This document shows positions 16,407 through 23,781 of a stretch of 24,574 nt of DNA, in pieces. The translations under genes were made by a program, and so were the position numbers. The notes beneath the pieces are model-generated. The model was not told the origin of the DNA. It saw only the letters and a program-made list of their open reading frames with translations, and did no database searches. Numbering within the stretch: position 1 is the first letter of the stretch; each line of letters starts with the position of its first letter. This DNA comes from Streptomyces sp. NRRL F-5630. GTDB lineage: Bacteria > Actinomycetota > Actinomycetes > Streptomycetales > Streptomycetaceae. The stretch spans positions 1-24,574 of the forward strand of contig NZ_JOGO01000080.1 in the NCBI RefSeq assembly GCF_000719475.1, read 5' to 3'.

Positions 16407-17714
16407 TCAGCCCTCCAGGAAGGCGGCGAGCGTGTTCGCCAGGTAGTACGGGTCCTTGTCGCCGCACAGCTCGCGGACGCTGTGCATGGAGAGGATCGCG
16501 ACGCCGATGTCCACCGTCTTGATGCCGTGGCGGGCCGCCGTGATGGGGCCGATCGTCGTGCCGCACGGCATCGAGTTGTTCGAGACGAAGCTCTGGTACG
16601 GGGTCCCGGCGCGCTCGGCGGCGGCGACGAAGACGGAGCGGCCCGCGCCGTCCGTGGCGTAGCGGTTGTTGACGTTGACCTTGAGGATCGGGCCGCCGTT
16701 GACGCGCGGGTGGTGGGTCGGGTCGTGCTTCTCGGCGTAGTTGGGGTGCACGGCGTGGCCCGTGTCCGAGGAGAGGCTCACCGAGGAGGCGAGGGCGCGG
16801 GCGCGGTCCTCGTAGGAGCCGCCGCGCGAGGCGACGGAGCGCTTGAGGACGTTGCCGAGGAGCGGGCCGTCGGCGCCGGTGTCGGACTGGGAGCCCGTCT
16901 CCTCGTGGTCGAAGGCGGCGAGGACCGGGATCGAGGACAGCTCGCCGGAGCGGGAGGCGGCGATGAGCGCGGCGACGCCGGAGTGCACCGAGAGGAGGTT
17001 GTCCATGCGCGGGCCCGCGACGAACTCGTTCTCGCGCCCGAGGTAGGCGGGCGCCTCGACGGGGTGGGCGAGCAGGTCCCAGCCGGTGACGCTGCCCTCT
17101 TCGAGCCCCGCTTCGCGCTCGGCGAAGGCGATCAGCTCGCCCTCGTGCCCCTCGCCGAGGCCCCAGACCGGCTGGAGGTGGCGCTGCCGGTCGAGCTTGA
17201 GGCCGTCGTTGACGCCCCGGTCGAGGTGGACGGCGAGCTGCGGGACGCGCAGCAGGGGGCGGTCGACGGTGAGGAGCTTCGTCGAGCCGTCGCGCAGGCT
17301 GAGCCGGCCGGCGAGGCCGAGGTCGCGGTCGAGCCAGGAGTTGAGCAGCGGGCCGCCGTACAGCTCGACGGCGACCTGCCGGAAGCCGTGCGCGGAGAAG
17401 TCGGGCCGCGGCTTGACGCGCAGCCCCGGGGAGTCGGTGTGCGCGCCGACGATGCGGAACGGGGTGTGCGCCTCGACGCCCTCGGGGACGTACCAGGCCA
17501 CGAGCGCGCCACCGCGCAGCACGTACGTGCCGCCCGGGGTGCCCTCCCACGCCGCCTCCTCGGCGACCTGCCGGAACCCGGCCTCGTCCAGGCGCCGCGC
17601 CGCCTCGGCGACGGCGTGGTACGGCGTGGGGGACGCCGCGAGGAAGGTCAGGAGGTCGTCGGTGTGCGCGCGGTCGAAGGGCGCGGAGGCGGGGGCGGCG
17701 GTGCTGGTCGTCAT
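16407..17714 (-). CDS. apeB: M18 family aminopeptidase
   Basis: 435-aa cytoplasmic dizinc aminopeptidase that removes N-terminal residues, in this family usually acidic or neutral ones. All zinc and catalytic positions are in place: His92 in GAHTDSPG, Asp238 in RMDNL, Glu271-Glu272 in HEETGSQ, Asp317 in SSDTGHAVHPNY and His411 in SMHSVREL. A dimerisation insert (about 120-230) lies between the two halves of the catalytic domain, as in other M18 enzymes, which form large tetrahedral dodecamers. Length is normal for bacterial members. The ATG at 17714 has no ribosome site but is 6 bases from a TAGGCT -10 element, so the mRNA is probably leaderless. Confidence 0.95.
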   Translation of the reverse strand: MTTSTAAPASAPFDRAHTDDLLTFLAASPTPYHAVAEAARRLDEAGFRQVAEEAAWEGTPGGTYVLRGGALVAWYVPEGVEAHTPFRIVGAHTDSPGLRVKPRPDFSAHGFRQVAVELYGGPLLNSWLDRDLGLAGRLSLRDGSTKLLTVDRPLLRVPQLAVHLDRGVNDGLKLDRQRHLQPVWGLGEGHEGELIAFAEREAGLEEGSVTGWDLLAHPVEAPAYLGRENEFVAGPRMDNLLSVHSGVAALIAASRSGELSSIPVLAAFDHEETGSQSDTGADGPLLGNVLKRSVASRGGSYEDRARALASSVSLSSDTGHAVHPNYAEKHDPTHHPRVNGGPILKVNVNNRYATDGAGRSVFVAAAERAGTPYQSFVSNNSMPCGTTIGPITAARHGIKTVDIGVAILSMHSVRELCGDKDPYYLANTLAAFLEG

Positions 17715-17726
17715 GGGGAGAGCCTA
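17712..17726 (-). promoter_or_regulatory. -10 element giving a probable leaderless transcript of apeB
   Basis: On the minus strand TAGGCT (17726-17721) is followed by CTCCCC and then the ATG of apeB. The six bases between are pyrimidine-rich, so no ribosome site is possible there. No TTGACA-like -35 is seen. Confidence 0.5.
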
Positions 17727-17766
17727 ACGAGCGGGTGGTGGGAGGGGCCGGGGACGGCCGGGTCAC

Positions 17767-17910
17767 CCTGCGGGCGGGGCAGCACGCACCGGCCCCCTGC
17801 GCGGGGGAGGTCAGCACGCCTTGGCCCTCCTGTGCGGGGGAGGGCAGCACGCACCGGCCCTCCTGTGCGGGGGAGGTCCAGCACGGCCGGGTCAGCCTGC
17901 GCGGGACAGA
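17767..17910. repeat. Tandem array of about five degenerate 33-bp repeats
   Basis: Units start with CCTG at 17767, 17796, 17829, 17862 and 17896, giving periods of 29, 33, 33 and 34. The shared core is CCTGTGCGGGGGAGG followed by CAGCACG. The middle units are closest to each other and the outer two are decayed. At least one unit folds: GCCCTCC 17824-17830 pairs with GGAGGGC 17839-17845. The array lies upstream of apeB, reading away from it, with no credible gene in any frame. Confidence 0.8.
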
Positions 17911-17987
17911 CCCCCACCCACCCGGGGGGCTCCCCTGACACCATTCTTTCGCACCCCGCCACCCCCCACCGCCCCTCCCGCCCCTTC

Positions 17988-17996
17988 TGTGGATAA
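17988..17996 (-). promoter_or_regulatory. Isolated DnaA box
   Basis: TGTGGATAA on the plus strand is TTATCCACA on the minus strand, a perfect match to the bacterial DnaA 9-mer (the Streptomyces preference is TTGTCCACA). It lies in the gap between the two repeat arrays. I found no second perfect box nearby, so this is not an origin. A single 9-mer may occur by chance. Confidence 0.4.
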
Positions 17997-18104
17997 CTTC
18001 GCCGAAGTCACCACACGCCTCACCCTCCCGGGTGGCGAGTGTCCCCGCGATACCGCTGTGCGCGAACGAGGCGAAGGAAAGACGACAGGCCCGGTCGCAA
18101 GCGA

Positions 18105-18234
18105 ACACCCGCGAGACGGCCCGCCCCCCACCAGCGACACGGCCGCCCCACACGAACGACACGGCCCGCCCCACACGAGCGACACAGCCCGCCCCCACAC
18201 GCGAAACGGCCCGCCCCCACGAGCGGGACGGGCC
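18105..18234. repeat. Tandem array of six 22/23-bp repeats
   Basis: The core ACGGC, or its variants ACAGC and ACGGG, recurs at 18116, 18139, 18161, 18184, 18206 and 18228, a period of 22 or 23 throughout. The consensus around it is ACACGAGCGACACGGCCCG followed by a C run. Units 3 and 4 are the best conserved. The last unit merges into the terminator hairpin of the acyl-CoA dehydrogenase gene. The sequence is unrelated to the 33-bp array at 17767-17910. Confidence 0.8.
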
Positions 18235-18236
18235 GT
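18206..18236. terminator. Terminator hairpin of the acyl-CoA dehydrogenase gene
   Basis: ACGGCCCG 18206-18213 pairs with CGGGCCGT 18229-18236, and after a C-A mismatch three further pairs extend the stem. It lies about 35 bases past the minus-strand stop at 18271 and uses the last two units of the 22/23-bp array as its arms. Confidence 0.65.
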
Positions 18237-18270
18237 ACGCCGAAGGATCAGCGCTCCGGGAGCACGGGGC

Positions 18271-20097
18271 TCAGAACGCCTCCTCCGCGAGGTCCATCAG
18301 CTCCAGGTCCGTCGACTCGGCGAGCGCGCGCTCGATCGCGACGCGCGGCAGGATGTTGGCGGCGAAGAACTTGGCCGCGGCGATCTTGCCCTCGTAGAAG
18401 TGCTTGTCCTTCGAGGAGGCCGAGGCGAGCTTCTCCTCGGCGACCGCCGCGCCGCGCAGGAGCAGGTAGCCGACGACGACGTCACCGGCCGCGAGCAGCA
18501 GGCGCGAGGTGTTGAGGCCGACCTTGTAGATCTCGCGGGCGTTCTCCTGCGTGGCGGCGAGCTGCGTGAGCATCGCGCCGACGAGGGCCTCCAGCTCACC
18601 GGCGGCCTTCGCCAGCTCGCCGCGCGCGGCGGCCAGCGTCTCGCCGCCGGGGCCGACCGCGAGGAACTTCTTGATGTCCTCCGCGACGGAGTTCAGCGCG
18701 GCGCCCTGGTTGCGGACGATCTTGCGGAAGAAGAAGTCCTGGCCCTGGATCGCCGTCGTGCCCTCGTAGAGGGTGTCGATCTTGGCGTCCCGGATGTACT
18801 GCTCGACCGGGTACTCCTGGAGGTAGCCGGAGCCGCCGAAGGTCTGGAGCGACTGCGCGAGCTGCTCGTAGGACTTCTCGGAGCCGTAGCCCTTGACGAT
18901 CGGGAGGAGCAGGTCGTTGAGGGCGTGCAGCTCGGCGGCGTCCTCGCCCGCGGCCTCCTTGACGGCGATCGAGTCCTGCACCGCGGCGGTGTGCATGACG
19001 AGGGCGCGCATCCCCTCCGCGTACGCCTTCTGCGTCATGAGCGAGCGGCGTACGTCGGGGTGGTGCGTGATGGTGACCTTGGGCGCGGTCTTGTCGGTGA
19101 AGTTCGCGAGGTCGGGGCCCTGCACGCGCTCCTTGGCGTACTCCAGGGCGTTGAGGTAGCCGGTGGAGAGGGTCGCGATGGCCTTCGTGCCGACCATCAT
19201 GCGGGCGAACTCGATGATGCGGAACATCTGGCGGATGCCGTCGTGCTTGTCGCCGACGAGCCAGCCCTTGGCGGGGTGGCGGTCGCCGAAGGTCATCTCG
19301 CACGTGTTGGAGGCCTTGAGGCCCATCTTGTGCTCGACGTTCGTCGCGTAGACGCCGTTGCGCTCGCCCAGCTCGCCGGTCTCCCAGTCGAACTCGTACT
19401 TCGGCACGAGGAAGAGCGAGAGGCCCTTGGTGCCGGGCTTGCCGCCCTCGGGGCGCGCGAGGACGTAGTGGAGGATGTTCTCCGACATGTCGTGCTCGCC
19501 GGACGTGATGAAGCGCTTCACGCCCTCGATGTGCCAGGTGCCGTCGGCCTGCTCGATGGCCTTGGTGCGACCGGCGCCGACGTCCGAACCGGCGTCGGGC
19601 TCGGTGAGGACCATGGTCGAGCCCCACTGCCGCTCGACCGCGATCTCGGCGACCTTCTTCTGCGCCTCGTTGCCCTCCTCGAAGAGGATGCCGGCGAAGG
19701 CGGGGCCCGAGGAGTACATCCAGACGGCGGGGTTGGCGCCGAGGATCAGCTCCGCGTACGCCCAGATGAGGGAGCGCGGCGCGGTGGTGCCGCCGATCTC
19801 CTCGGGGAGACCCAGGCGCCAGTACTCGGAGTCCATGAAGGCCTGGTAGGACTTCTTGAACGTCTCGGGGACGGGCGCCGTGTTCGTCTCGGGGTCGAAG
19901 ACGGGCGGGTTGCGGTCCGCGTCCGCGAAGGACTCGGCCAGCTCGTTCTCGGAGAGCCTCGCCAGCTCGGCGAGGATCGACTTGGCGGTGTCGGCGTCCA
20001 TCTCGGCGAAGGGGCCGGAACCGTAGACCTTGTCGCGGCCCAGGACCTCGAAGAGGTTGAACTCGATGTCTCGGAGATTCGACTTGTAGTGCCCCAC
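18271..20097 (-). CDS. Acyl-CoA dehydrogenase, long FadE5/AidB-like form
   Basis: 608-aa FAD enzyme that introduces the trans-2 double bond in fatty acyl-CoA during beta-oxidation. It is longer than classical 380-aa dehydrogenases because of an N-terminal extension and a C-terminal helical domain, as in actinobacterial FadE5-like proteins. Signature 1 is [11 protein letters not shown] (162-172). Signature 2 includes [20 protein letters not shown] (418-437), followed by [11 protein letters not shown] with the expected catalytic base Glu445. I place the start at the GTG at 20097, which opens with the conserved [19 protein letters not shown] and has AAGGGAG (20107-20113) 9 bases upstream; the frame extends to 20139 without support. 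Two TATCAG repeats and an inverted repeat lie in the 254-base upstream gap. Chain-length specificity cannot be judged. Confidence 0.93.
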   Translation of the reverse strand: MGHYKSNLRDIEFNLFEVLGRDKVYGSGPFAEMDADTAKSILAELARLSENELAESFADADRNPPVFDPETNTAPVPETFKKSYQAFMDSEYWRLGLPEEIGGTTAPRSLIWAYAELILGANPAVWMYSSGPAFAGILFEEGNEAQKKVAEIAVERQWGSTMVLTEPDAGSDVGAGRTKAIEQADGTWHIEGVKRFITSGEHDMSENILHYVLARPEGGKPGTKGLSLFLVPKYEFDWETGELGERNGVYATNVEHKMGLKASNTCEMTFGDRHPAKGWLVGDKHDGIRQMFRIIEFARMMVGTKAIATLSTGYLNALEYAKERVQGPDLANFTDKTAPKVTITHHPDVRRSLMTQKAYAEGMRALVMHTAAVQDSIAVKEAAGEDAAELHALNDLLLPIVKGYGSEKSYEQLAQSLQTFGGSGYLQEYPVEQYIRDAKIDTLYEGTTAIQGQDFFFRKIVRNQGAALNSVAEDIKKFLAVGPGGETLAAARGELAKAAGELEALVGAMLTQLAATQENAREIYKVGLNTSRLLLAAGDVVVGYLLLRGAAVAEEKLASASSKDKHFYEGKIAAAKFFAANILPRVAIERALAESTDLELMDLAEEAF

Positions 20098-20146
20098 GGC
20101 GACGGCTCCCTTACGCGGTACGGGGAGGCTGCCCTCCACCCGGACG

Positions 20147-20229
20147 TATCAGACATACAAGCCGATATCAGTACGGGATGCCCACGCGCACGCGTACCAG
20201 TACCGGCCGGTAGCTACGATGATGCTACC
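20147..20229. promoter_or_regulatory. Candidate operator region upstream of the acyl-CoA dehydrogenase gene
   Basis: TATCAG occurs at 20147-20152 and 20166-20171, 19 bases apart (about two helix turns). GTATCAGACATAC at 20146-20158 has 4-bp inverted ends. Further out GGTAGC 20209-20214 and GCTACC 20224-20229 form an inverted repeat around TACGATGAT, which contains a -10-like TACGAT. The stretch is the most AT-rich part of this intergenic gap. No named regulator consensus is matched with confidence. Confidence 0.3.
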
Positions 20230-20338
20230 CGCGAGTAATAAGGCGCAAGCCCTGGCGGCCCCCGCGGATGAGGAAGTCGTCACTCCGGGGCCGCGCACCG
20301 CCCCCCTCACGGCCCTCCCGGGCCCCGTGCCGCCTCGG

Positions 20339-20354
20339 TACTCTTTCCCCCATG
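20339..20354 (+). promoter_or_regulatory. -10 element giving a probable leaderless transcript of the SseB-domain gene
   Basis: TACTCT at 20339-20344 is 7 bases from the ATG at 20352, and the bases between are TTCCCCC-like with no ribosome site. The geometry matches the other leaderless candidates in the window. Confidence 0.45.
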
Positions 20355-20855
20355 TACGGCTACGACCCGAACGCGGGCGCCCAGCAGCAGTACGCCCCGC
20401 CTCCGCAGGCCCCGCAGCAGCCCCAGCCCGGCGCGTACGGGCAGCAGCAGCCGGACGCGTACGGCCAGCAGCAGCCCCCGCTCTACCCCGAGCCGTCCCC
20501 CCCGTCGCTCGCGGAGGCGGTCCGCGCCTTCACGACGGGCCAGTTCACCTCGGACGACTTCCAGCAGATCTTCGCCGCGTCGAAGGTCTACTGCCCCCGC
20601 GGCGACACCCCGGGCTTCCTCGCCCTGCACAACACGCAGCAGCCGGTGATCCCGATGTTCACCTCGCTGAAGGAACTCCGCCGCTACGCCGGCAAGGACT
20701 CGAAGTACTTCGTGATCACGGGCGCGGAGGTCCTGGACCTCCTCCCCACGGGCTACGGCTTCGTCCTGGACATGGAGGGCGAGCACCGCATCGTCTTCGA
20801 CGCGAAGGCGGTCGAGGAGATGGTCGAGTACGCGATGCGGAGGATGTACGGCTGA
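20352..20855 (+). CDS. SseB N-terminal domain protein with Gln/Pro/Tyr-rich leader
   Basis: 167-aa soluble protein. Residues 1-50 are low complexity, rich in Gln, Pro, Tyr and Gly, with a near-duplicate GAYGQQQP / DAYGQQQP. Residues 52-167 form an SseB N-terminal domain (PF07179-type), recognised by LAEAVRAFTTGQFTSDDFQQ, PMFTSLKELRRYAG, and ending DLLPTGYGFVLDMEGEHRIV. The domain occurs in enhanced-serine-sensitivity proteins and many actinobacterial proteins of unknown function. The upstream frame back to 20268 is a non-homologous Arg/Pro stretch, so I start at the ATG at 20352. The gene is single, divergent from the acyl-CoA dehydrogenase gene, with a hairpin downstream. Confidence 0.85.
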   Translation: MYGYDPNAGAQQQYAPPPQAPQQPQPGAYGQQQPDAYGQQQPPLYPEPSPPSLAEAVRAFTTGQFTSDDFQQIFAASKVYCPRGDTPGFLALHNTQQPVIPMFTSLKELRRYAGKDSKYFVITGAEVLDLLPTGYGFVLDMEGEHRIVFDAKAVEEMVEYAMRRMYG

Positions 20856-20871
20856 CACCCGCGCCTCCCCG

Positions 20872-20894
20872 GCCGCGCGGCGGGCCCGCGCGGC
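20872..20894. terminator. Terminator hairpin between the SseB-domain and VOC genes
   Basis: GCCGCGCGG 20872-20880 pairs perfectly with CCGCGCGGC 20886-20894 around CGGGC. It sits between two converging genes, 17 bases after the first stop and 31 bases from the second. Confidence 0.75.
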
Positions 20895-20925
20895 GCCCCG
20901 CATGCCGGACGGCCGGAACGCCTGT

Positions 20926-21297
20926 TCACCCCGCCGGAGCGAACACGCAGAATTCGTTCCCCTCCGGGTCCCGCATGACGTGCCACGGGATGCCCTTCGC
21001 GGCGTCGGGCTCCTGGACCACCCGCGCCCCGAGCCCGCGCAGCCGCTCGACGTCCCCGTACACGTCGTGGTGCATCCGGTTCTTGACGACCTTGCCCTCG
21101 GGCACGGGAACGACCCAGATCAACGGCCCGCCCCCCACCGGATCGACGATCGCCACGGGCCGCCCGGCGGGCTCCCCCTCACCTCGCCGCACATAGCCCA
21201 TGGCGGCACACCACCAGTCGGCGAGTGCCTGATGGTCCCGTGCGTCAAGACAGAGGTCCTTGAACCGAGCGGGCGCGGACTCCGGCGAAGAGGTCAT
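20926..21297 (-). CDS. VOC family protein, glyoxalase-like
   Basis: 123-aa soluble protein of the vicinal oxygen chelate superfamily, glyoxalase-like subgroup. FKDLCLDARDHQALADWWCA (12-31) starts the first unit; NRMHHDVYGDVERLRGLGAR starts the second and includes the usual metal His. The closing MRDPEGNEFCVFAPAG is typical of this subgroup. Trp and Tyr residues in ADWWCAAMGY fit the common hydrophobic pocket. Substrate unknown. The start is the ATG at 21297; GGAGG ends only one base before it, too close for a normal ribosome site, while GGG further up may serve. It is not closely similar to the other VOC protein at 12890-13276. Confidence 0.85.
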   Translation of the reverse strand: MTSSPESAPARFKDLCLDARDHQALADWWCAAMGYVRRGEGEPAGRPVAIVDPVGGGPLIWVVPVPEGKVVKNRMHHDVYGDVERLRGLGARVVQEPDAAKGIPWHVMRDPEGNEFCVFAPAG

Positions 21298-21456
21298 GCC
21301 TCCACCCTGCCCACGACCGCCCCTGCCCACCACCCCTGTGCACCACCGCGCCCCCCAGGACCTCACCAAGGCCGCCCCGTTCACCGCGAGCGACAGTAAT
21401 GTCCCCTTTGCGCCGCCCTCCGACCGGGAGCGCGAACCTTCAAGGGGGAGAACGGG

Positions 21457-22029
21457 ATGAGCCGGGTGAAGCTCGTGACGAGCGCGTTCGCGGCCACACC
21501 CCGGCAGGGGCCTCGCGTGACCGGTGATCCGGACAGCGAGTTCCTCACCCACGCGGCGGAGGTCGCCTTCGATCTCGGTGGTGACCGCTTCCGCCTCACC
21601 GCGCTGAGGATGCGGTCCCGGGCCGTCGAGTTCACCGAGACGGGCGGCCCGGCGGAGCCGCCCGTCTGCCGCGAGGGCGCGCCACCAGGCACCGGCCGCG
21701 AGGCGCGCCGCGTGTACGACTGGCGGCCGGCCGCGGGGGCGCCGTCCTGGATGAACATGGCCTGGCTCCTGGACGACCTCGCGGCCTGGGCCGGGCAGAT
21801 GGCGGCGGACGACGTCGCGCTGGCGGGCGTCGAGGCCCCCGAGCCGCACTGGTGCGACGTCCTGGTCCGCGACGGCGACACCCCCTACCGGGCCCGCCTC
21901 ACCCTGGCCGACCGGGACGAGGTCCTGGACTACCCCGGTATGTACCTCCGCGAACTGTTCGCCGAAGGCCGCCACCGCGACCACCTGACGGAGAACGGAT
22001 CGCTGGTCGATCTGCGCGGTGTTCTCTGA
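21457..22029 (+). CDS. Protein of unknown function, 190 aa
   Basis: I do not recognise this protein. It is acidic and soluble, without signal peptide or membrane segment. Two parts are visible: a beta-rich N-terminal half (about 1-95) with AEVAFDLGGDRFRLTALRMR, and a C-terminal half with a helix WMNMAWLLDDLAAWAGQMAA (near 98-117) followed by strands VLVRDGDTPYRARLTLADRD and the closing YPGMYLRELFAEGRHRDHLT. The ATG at 21457 has AAGGGGGAG about 8 bases upstream, a good ribosome site, so expression is likely real. It is a single gene between a divergent VOC gene and a strong bidirectional terminator. A TAATGT at 21397-21402 is a possible -10. Confidence 0.75.
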   Translation: MSRVKLVTSAFAATPRQGPRVTGDPDSEFLTHAAEVAFDLGGDRFRLTALRMRSRAVEFTETGGPAEPPVCREGAPPGTGREARRVYDWRPAAGAPSWMNMAWLLDDLAAWAGQMAADDVALAGVEAPEPHWCDVLVRDGDTPYRARLTLADRDEVLDYPGMYLRELFAEGRHRDHLTENGSLVDLRGVL

Positions 22030-22102
22030 TCCCTCCGGCCCGCCGTCCGCCCACCGCCGGCGACCGCCACGGTGGAGCCCATCGCCTCGACGAGAAAGAG
22101 AA

Positions 22103-22150
22103 CGTCCCCGTTCCCGAGGCGTAGCTGAGTACACCTCGGGAACGGGGACG
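22103..22150. terminator. Strong bidirectional terminator
   Basis: Bases 22103-22119 and 22134-22150 form a perfect 17-bp stem. Inside, GTA 22121-22123 pairs with TAC 22130-22132 after a mismatch. It lies between the converging unknown gene (ends 22029) and the lectin gene (ends 22177). Confidence 0.88.
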
Positions 22151-22176
22151 CCGGGTCCGCCGGAGCGGGTCCGTCC

Positions 22177-23745
22177 TCAGACGATCCAGCGGTCACCGAA
22201 CCCGCACATGGCGATTTCGAGCCGCGCGTCGTTGCCCGCAGAGGCTCCGTCGGTCGGGCGCAGGCACAGGTCGTTGCTGACGGCGTTACGGATCCAGTTG
22301 GTCCCGTCCCCGCGGGGATCGAGCCACCAGAGCTGGTTGTCGCCGGTCGCGTTGCAGTGGAACTCGCTGACCTTCGTCCCCGCCGACCTCGCGTTGTAGT
22401 AGCCCAGGTCCAGGCACAGCCCGTCCTTGCTGTTGCGGATCAGGAAGAGGGGGGCGTTCTGGGGGCCACCGTTCTTATCCACGATGTCCAGGTTCCACAA
22501 CTGGTTGTCGACGGTCGTGTCGTTGCACGGGAACTGGTTGACCGGATCGTTGATCTTGCCCTTGTCGTAGCCCCCGATGTCGATGCACTGGCCGGTGTCC
22601 GCGTTCTTGATCACCGTGTTCTGCACGCCGGAGCGGCCGTTGGCCCACTGGCGGAGCTTCTCGGCCGCGGTCAGCTCCTTGACCTTCGGCTTGGGCTTGG
22701 GCTTTTCCTTGGGCTTCTCGGACGCGCTCGGCGAGGGCGCGAACGTCTGCTTGTGGACCACCGGCGCGGGCGGCTTCTCCTTCTTCTCCTTGCTCGGCTT
22801 GGGGGAGGGAGTCGGTGACTCGCTCGTGTAGGTGTCCGGAACGGCGGAGCGCTCGGTGTCGAGCACCGTGTCGGCCGCGTTCTGCGTGCGGGTCCGCTCG
22901 GGTTCGCGCTCGTCCTGCCCGGCCACCAGGAACGGGACCGCGATCAGTATCGCGCCGACGATCGCCGCCGCCGCCAGCATCGGCTTCTTGGGGCGGCTGC
23001 CGGGCGGCTCGTCGCCCGCGCGCGTGCTCGTGCCCGCGCCGCCGCTGCCCGCCGCTGCCGCCGCGACGGCGTCCGGCGCCGAGCCCCCGGCGCTGCCGAC
23101 GGTCGCCAGCACGGTGGTCGGGGCCGAGGGGGAGGCGGAGGAAGCAGTCGCGGAGGACACGGACGCGGAGGACGCGGACGCGGAGGACGCCGAGGAGTCG
23201 GGCGCGGACGCGGCCGGTCCGGCCCCGCCCTTGGCCGCCGCCTGGACCGCGGCCTGGGTCGCCGCCCTGTCCGCCGCCTTGGTCCCGGCCGGGGCGGCGG
23301 CCGACGGCTTCGGGGCGCCGATGCCTCTCGCGGCGCCGGTGACCCCGTCGGCGTCCGTAGGCTCCGTGGCCTTCTTCCGGGCGTCCTTGTTCTCCGGGCC
23401 CTTGTTCTCCGGCTCGTCGTGCTCAGGACCCTTGTTCTCCGGCCCGTCGCCCTTCGGCCCGTCGCCCTTCGGCCCGTCGCTCGTCGGTCCGCTGCGCTCC
23501 GTACGGGCATGGGCGTCCGGGGTGGCCTCGGCGGGCGACGCGTGCGTACGGCCCCGCTGTCCGCCGCCCGGCGTCAGAGCGCCGCCGGGGGCGAGAGCGC
23601 CGCCCGGGTCCCCGGCCGCTCCCCCCATCGTCACCGCCCTGCGGACCGACACCGGCGAGCTTCCGGGCTTGCCGGAGGCGCCTGCGTCGGCGGAGGTGCC
23701 GGAGCGCGGCGGTATCCGGTCGGAAGGATCATGTTGAGGTGCCAT
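22177..23745 (-). CDS. Membrane-anchored ricin-type beta-trefoil lectin
   Basis: 522-aa protein in three parts. Residues 1-254 are a long disordered region rich in Gly, Pro, Ala and Ser, with GPENK/GDGPKG-type repeats (90-120) and a Ser/Ala block (183-208). One membrane segment follows (256-276, after RPKKP), then a Lys/Pro stalk (310-360), then a ricin B domain (about 375-522). The lectin has three lobes, each starting with a Cys (GQCIDIGG, GLCLDLGY, DLCLRPTD) and closing with QLW 415-417, QLW 471-473 and DRW 518-520. The basic RPKKP on the N-side suggests the N-terminus is inside and the lectin outside. The start ATG at 23745 has an AGGGAAG ribosome site. It is 36 bases downstream of the ADP-ribosyltransferase-like gene on the same strand, so co-transcribed. 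Sugar specificity unknown. Confidence 0.88.
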   Translation of the reverse strand: MAPQHDPSDRIPPRSGTSADAGASGKPGSSPVSVRRAVTMGGAAGDPGGALAPGGALTPGGGQRGRTHASPAEATPDAHARTERSGPTSDGPKGDGPKGDGPENKGPEHDEPENKGPENKDARKKATEPTDADGVTGAARGIGAPKPSAAAPAGTKAADRAATQAAVQAAAKGGAGPAASAPDSSASSASASSASVSSATASSASPSAPTTVLATVGSAGGSAPDAVAAAAAGSGGAGTSTRAGDEPPGSRPKKPMLAAAAIVGAILIAVPFLVAGQDEREPERTRTQNAADTVLDTERSAVPDTYTSESPTPSPKPSKEKKEKPPAPVVHKQTFAPSPSASEKPKEKPKPKPKVKELTAAEKLRQWANGRSGVQNTVIKNADTGQCIDIGGYDKGKINDPVNQFPCNDTTVDNQLWNLDIVDKNGGPQNAPLFLIRNSKDGLCLDLGYYNARSAGTKVSEFHCNATGDNQLWWLDPRGDGTNWIRNAVSNDLCLRPTDGASAGNDARLEIAMCGFGDRWIV

Positions 23746-23781
23746 GCAACTTCCCTACTCATGTCTGGATTCGGTGTCGCG

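Noticed and set aside
17988..17996. Chromosomal origin of replication
   Set aside because: Only one perfect DnaA box is present; oriC in Streptomyces has many, flanked by dnaA and dnaN, which are not here.
17767..18234. CRISPR array
   Set aside because: The units abut one another without unique spacers of constant length, and no cas gene is present; they are simple tandem repeats.
17821..20238. 805-codon plus-strand frame through the repeat arrays and antisense to the acyl-CoA dehydrogenase gene
   Set aside because: No homology, Leu/Val/Arg/Gly-biased composition, and it is a frame shadow of a firmly identified enzyme.
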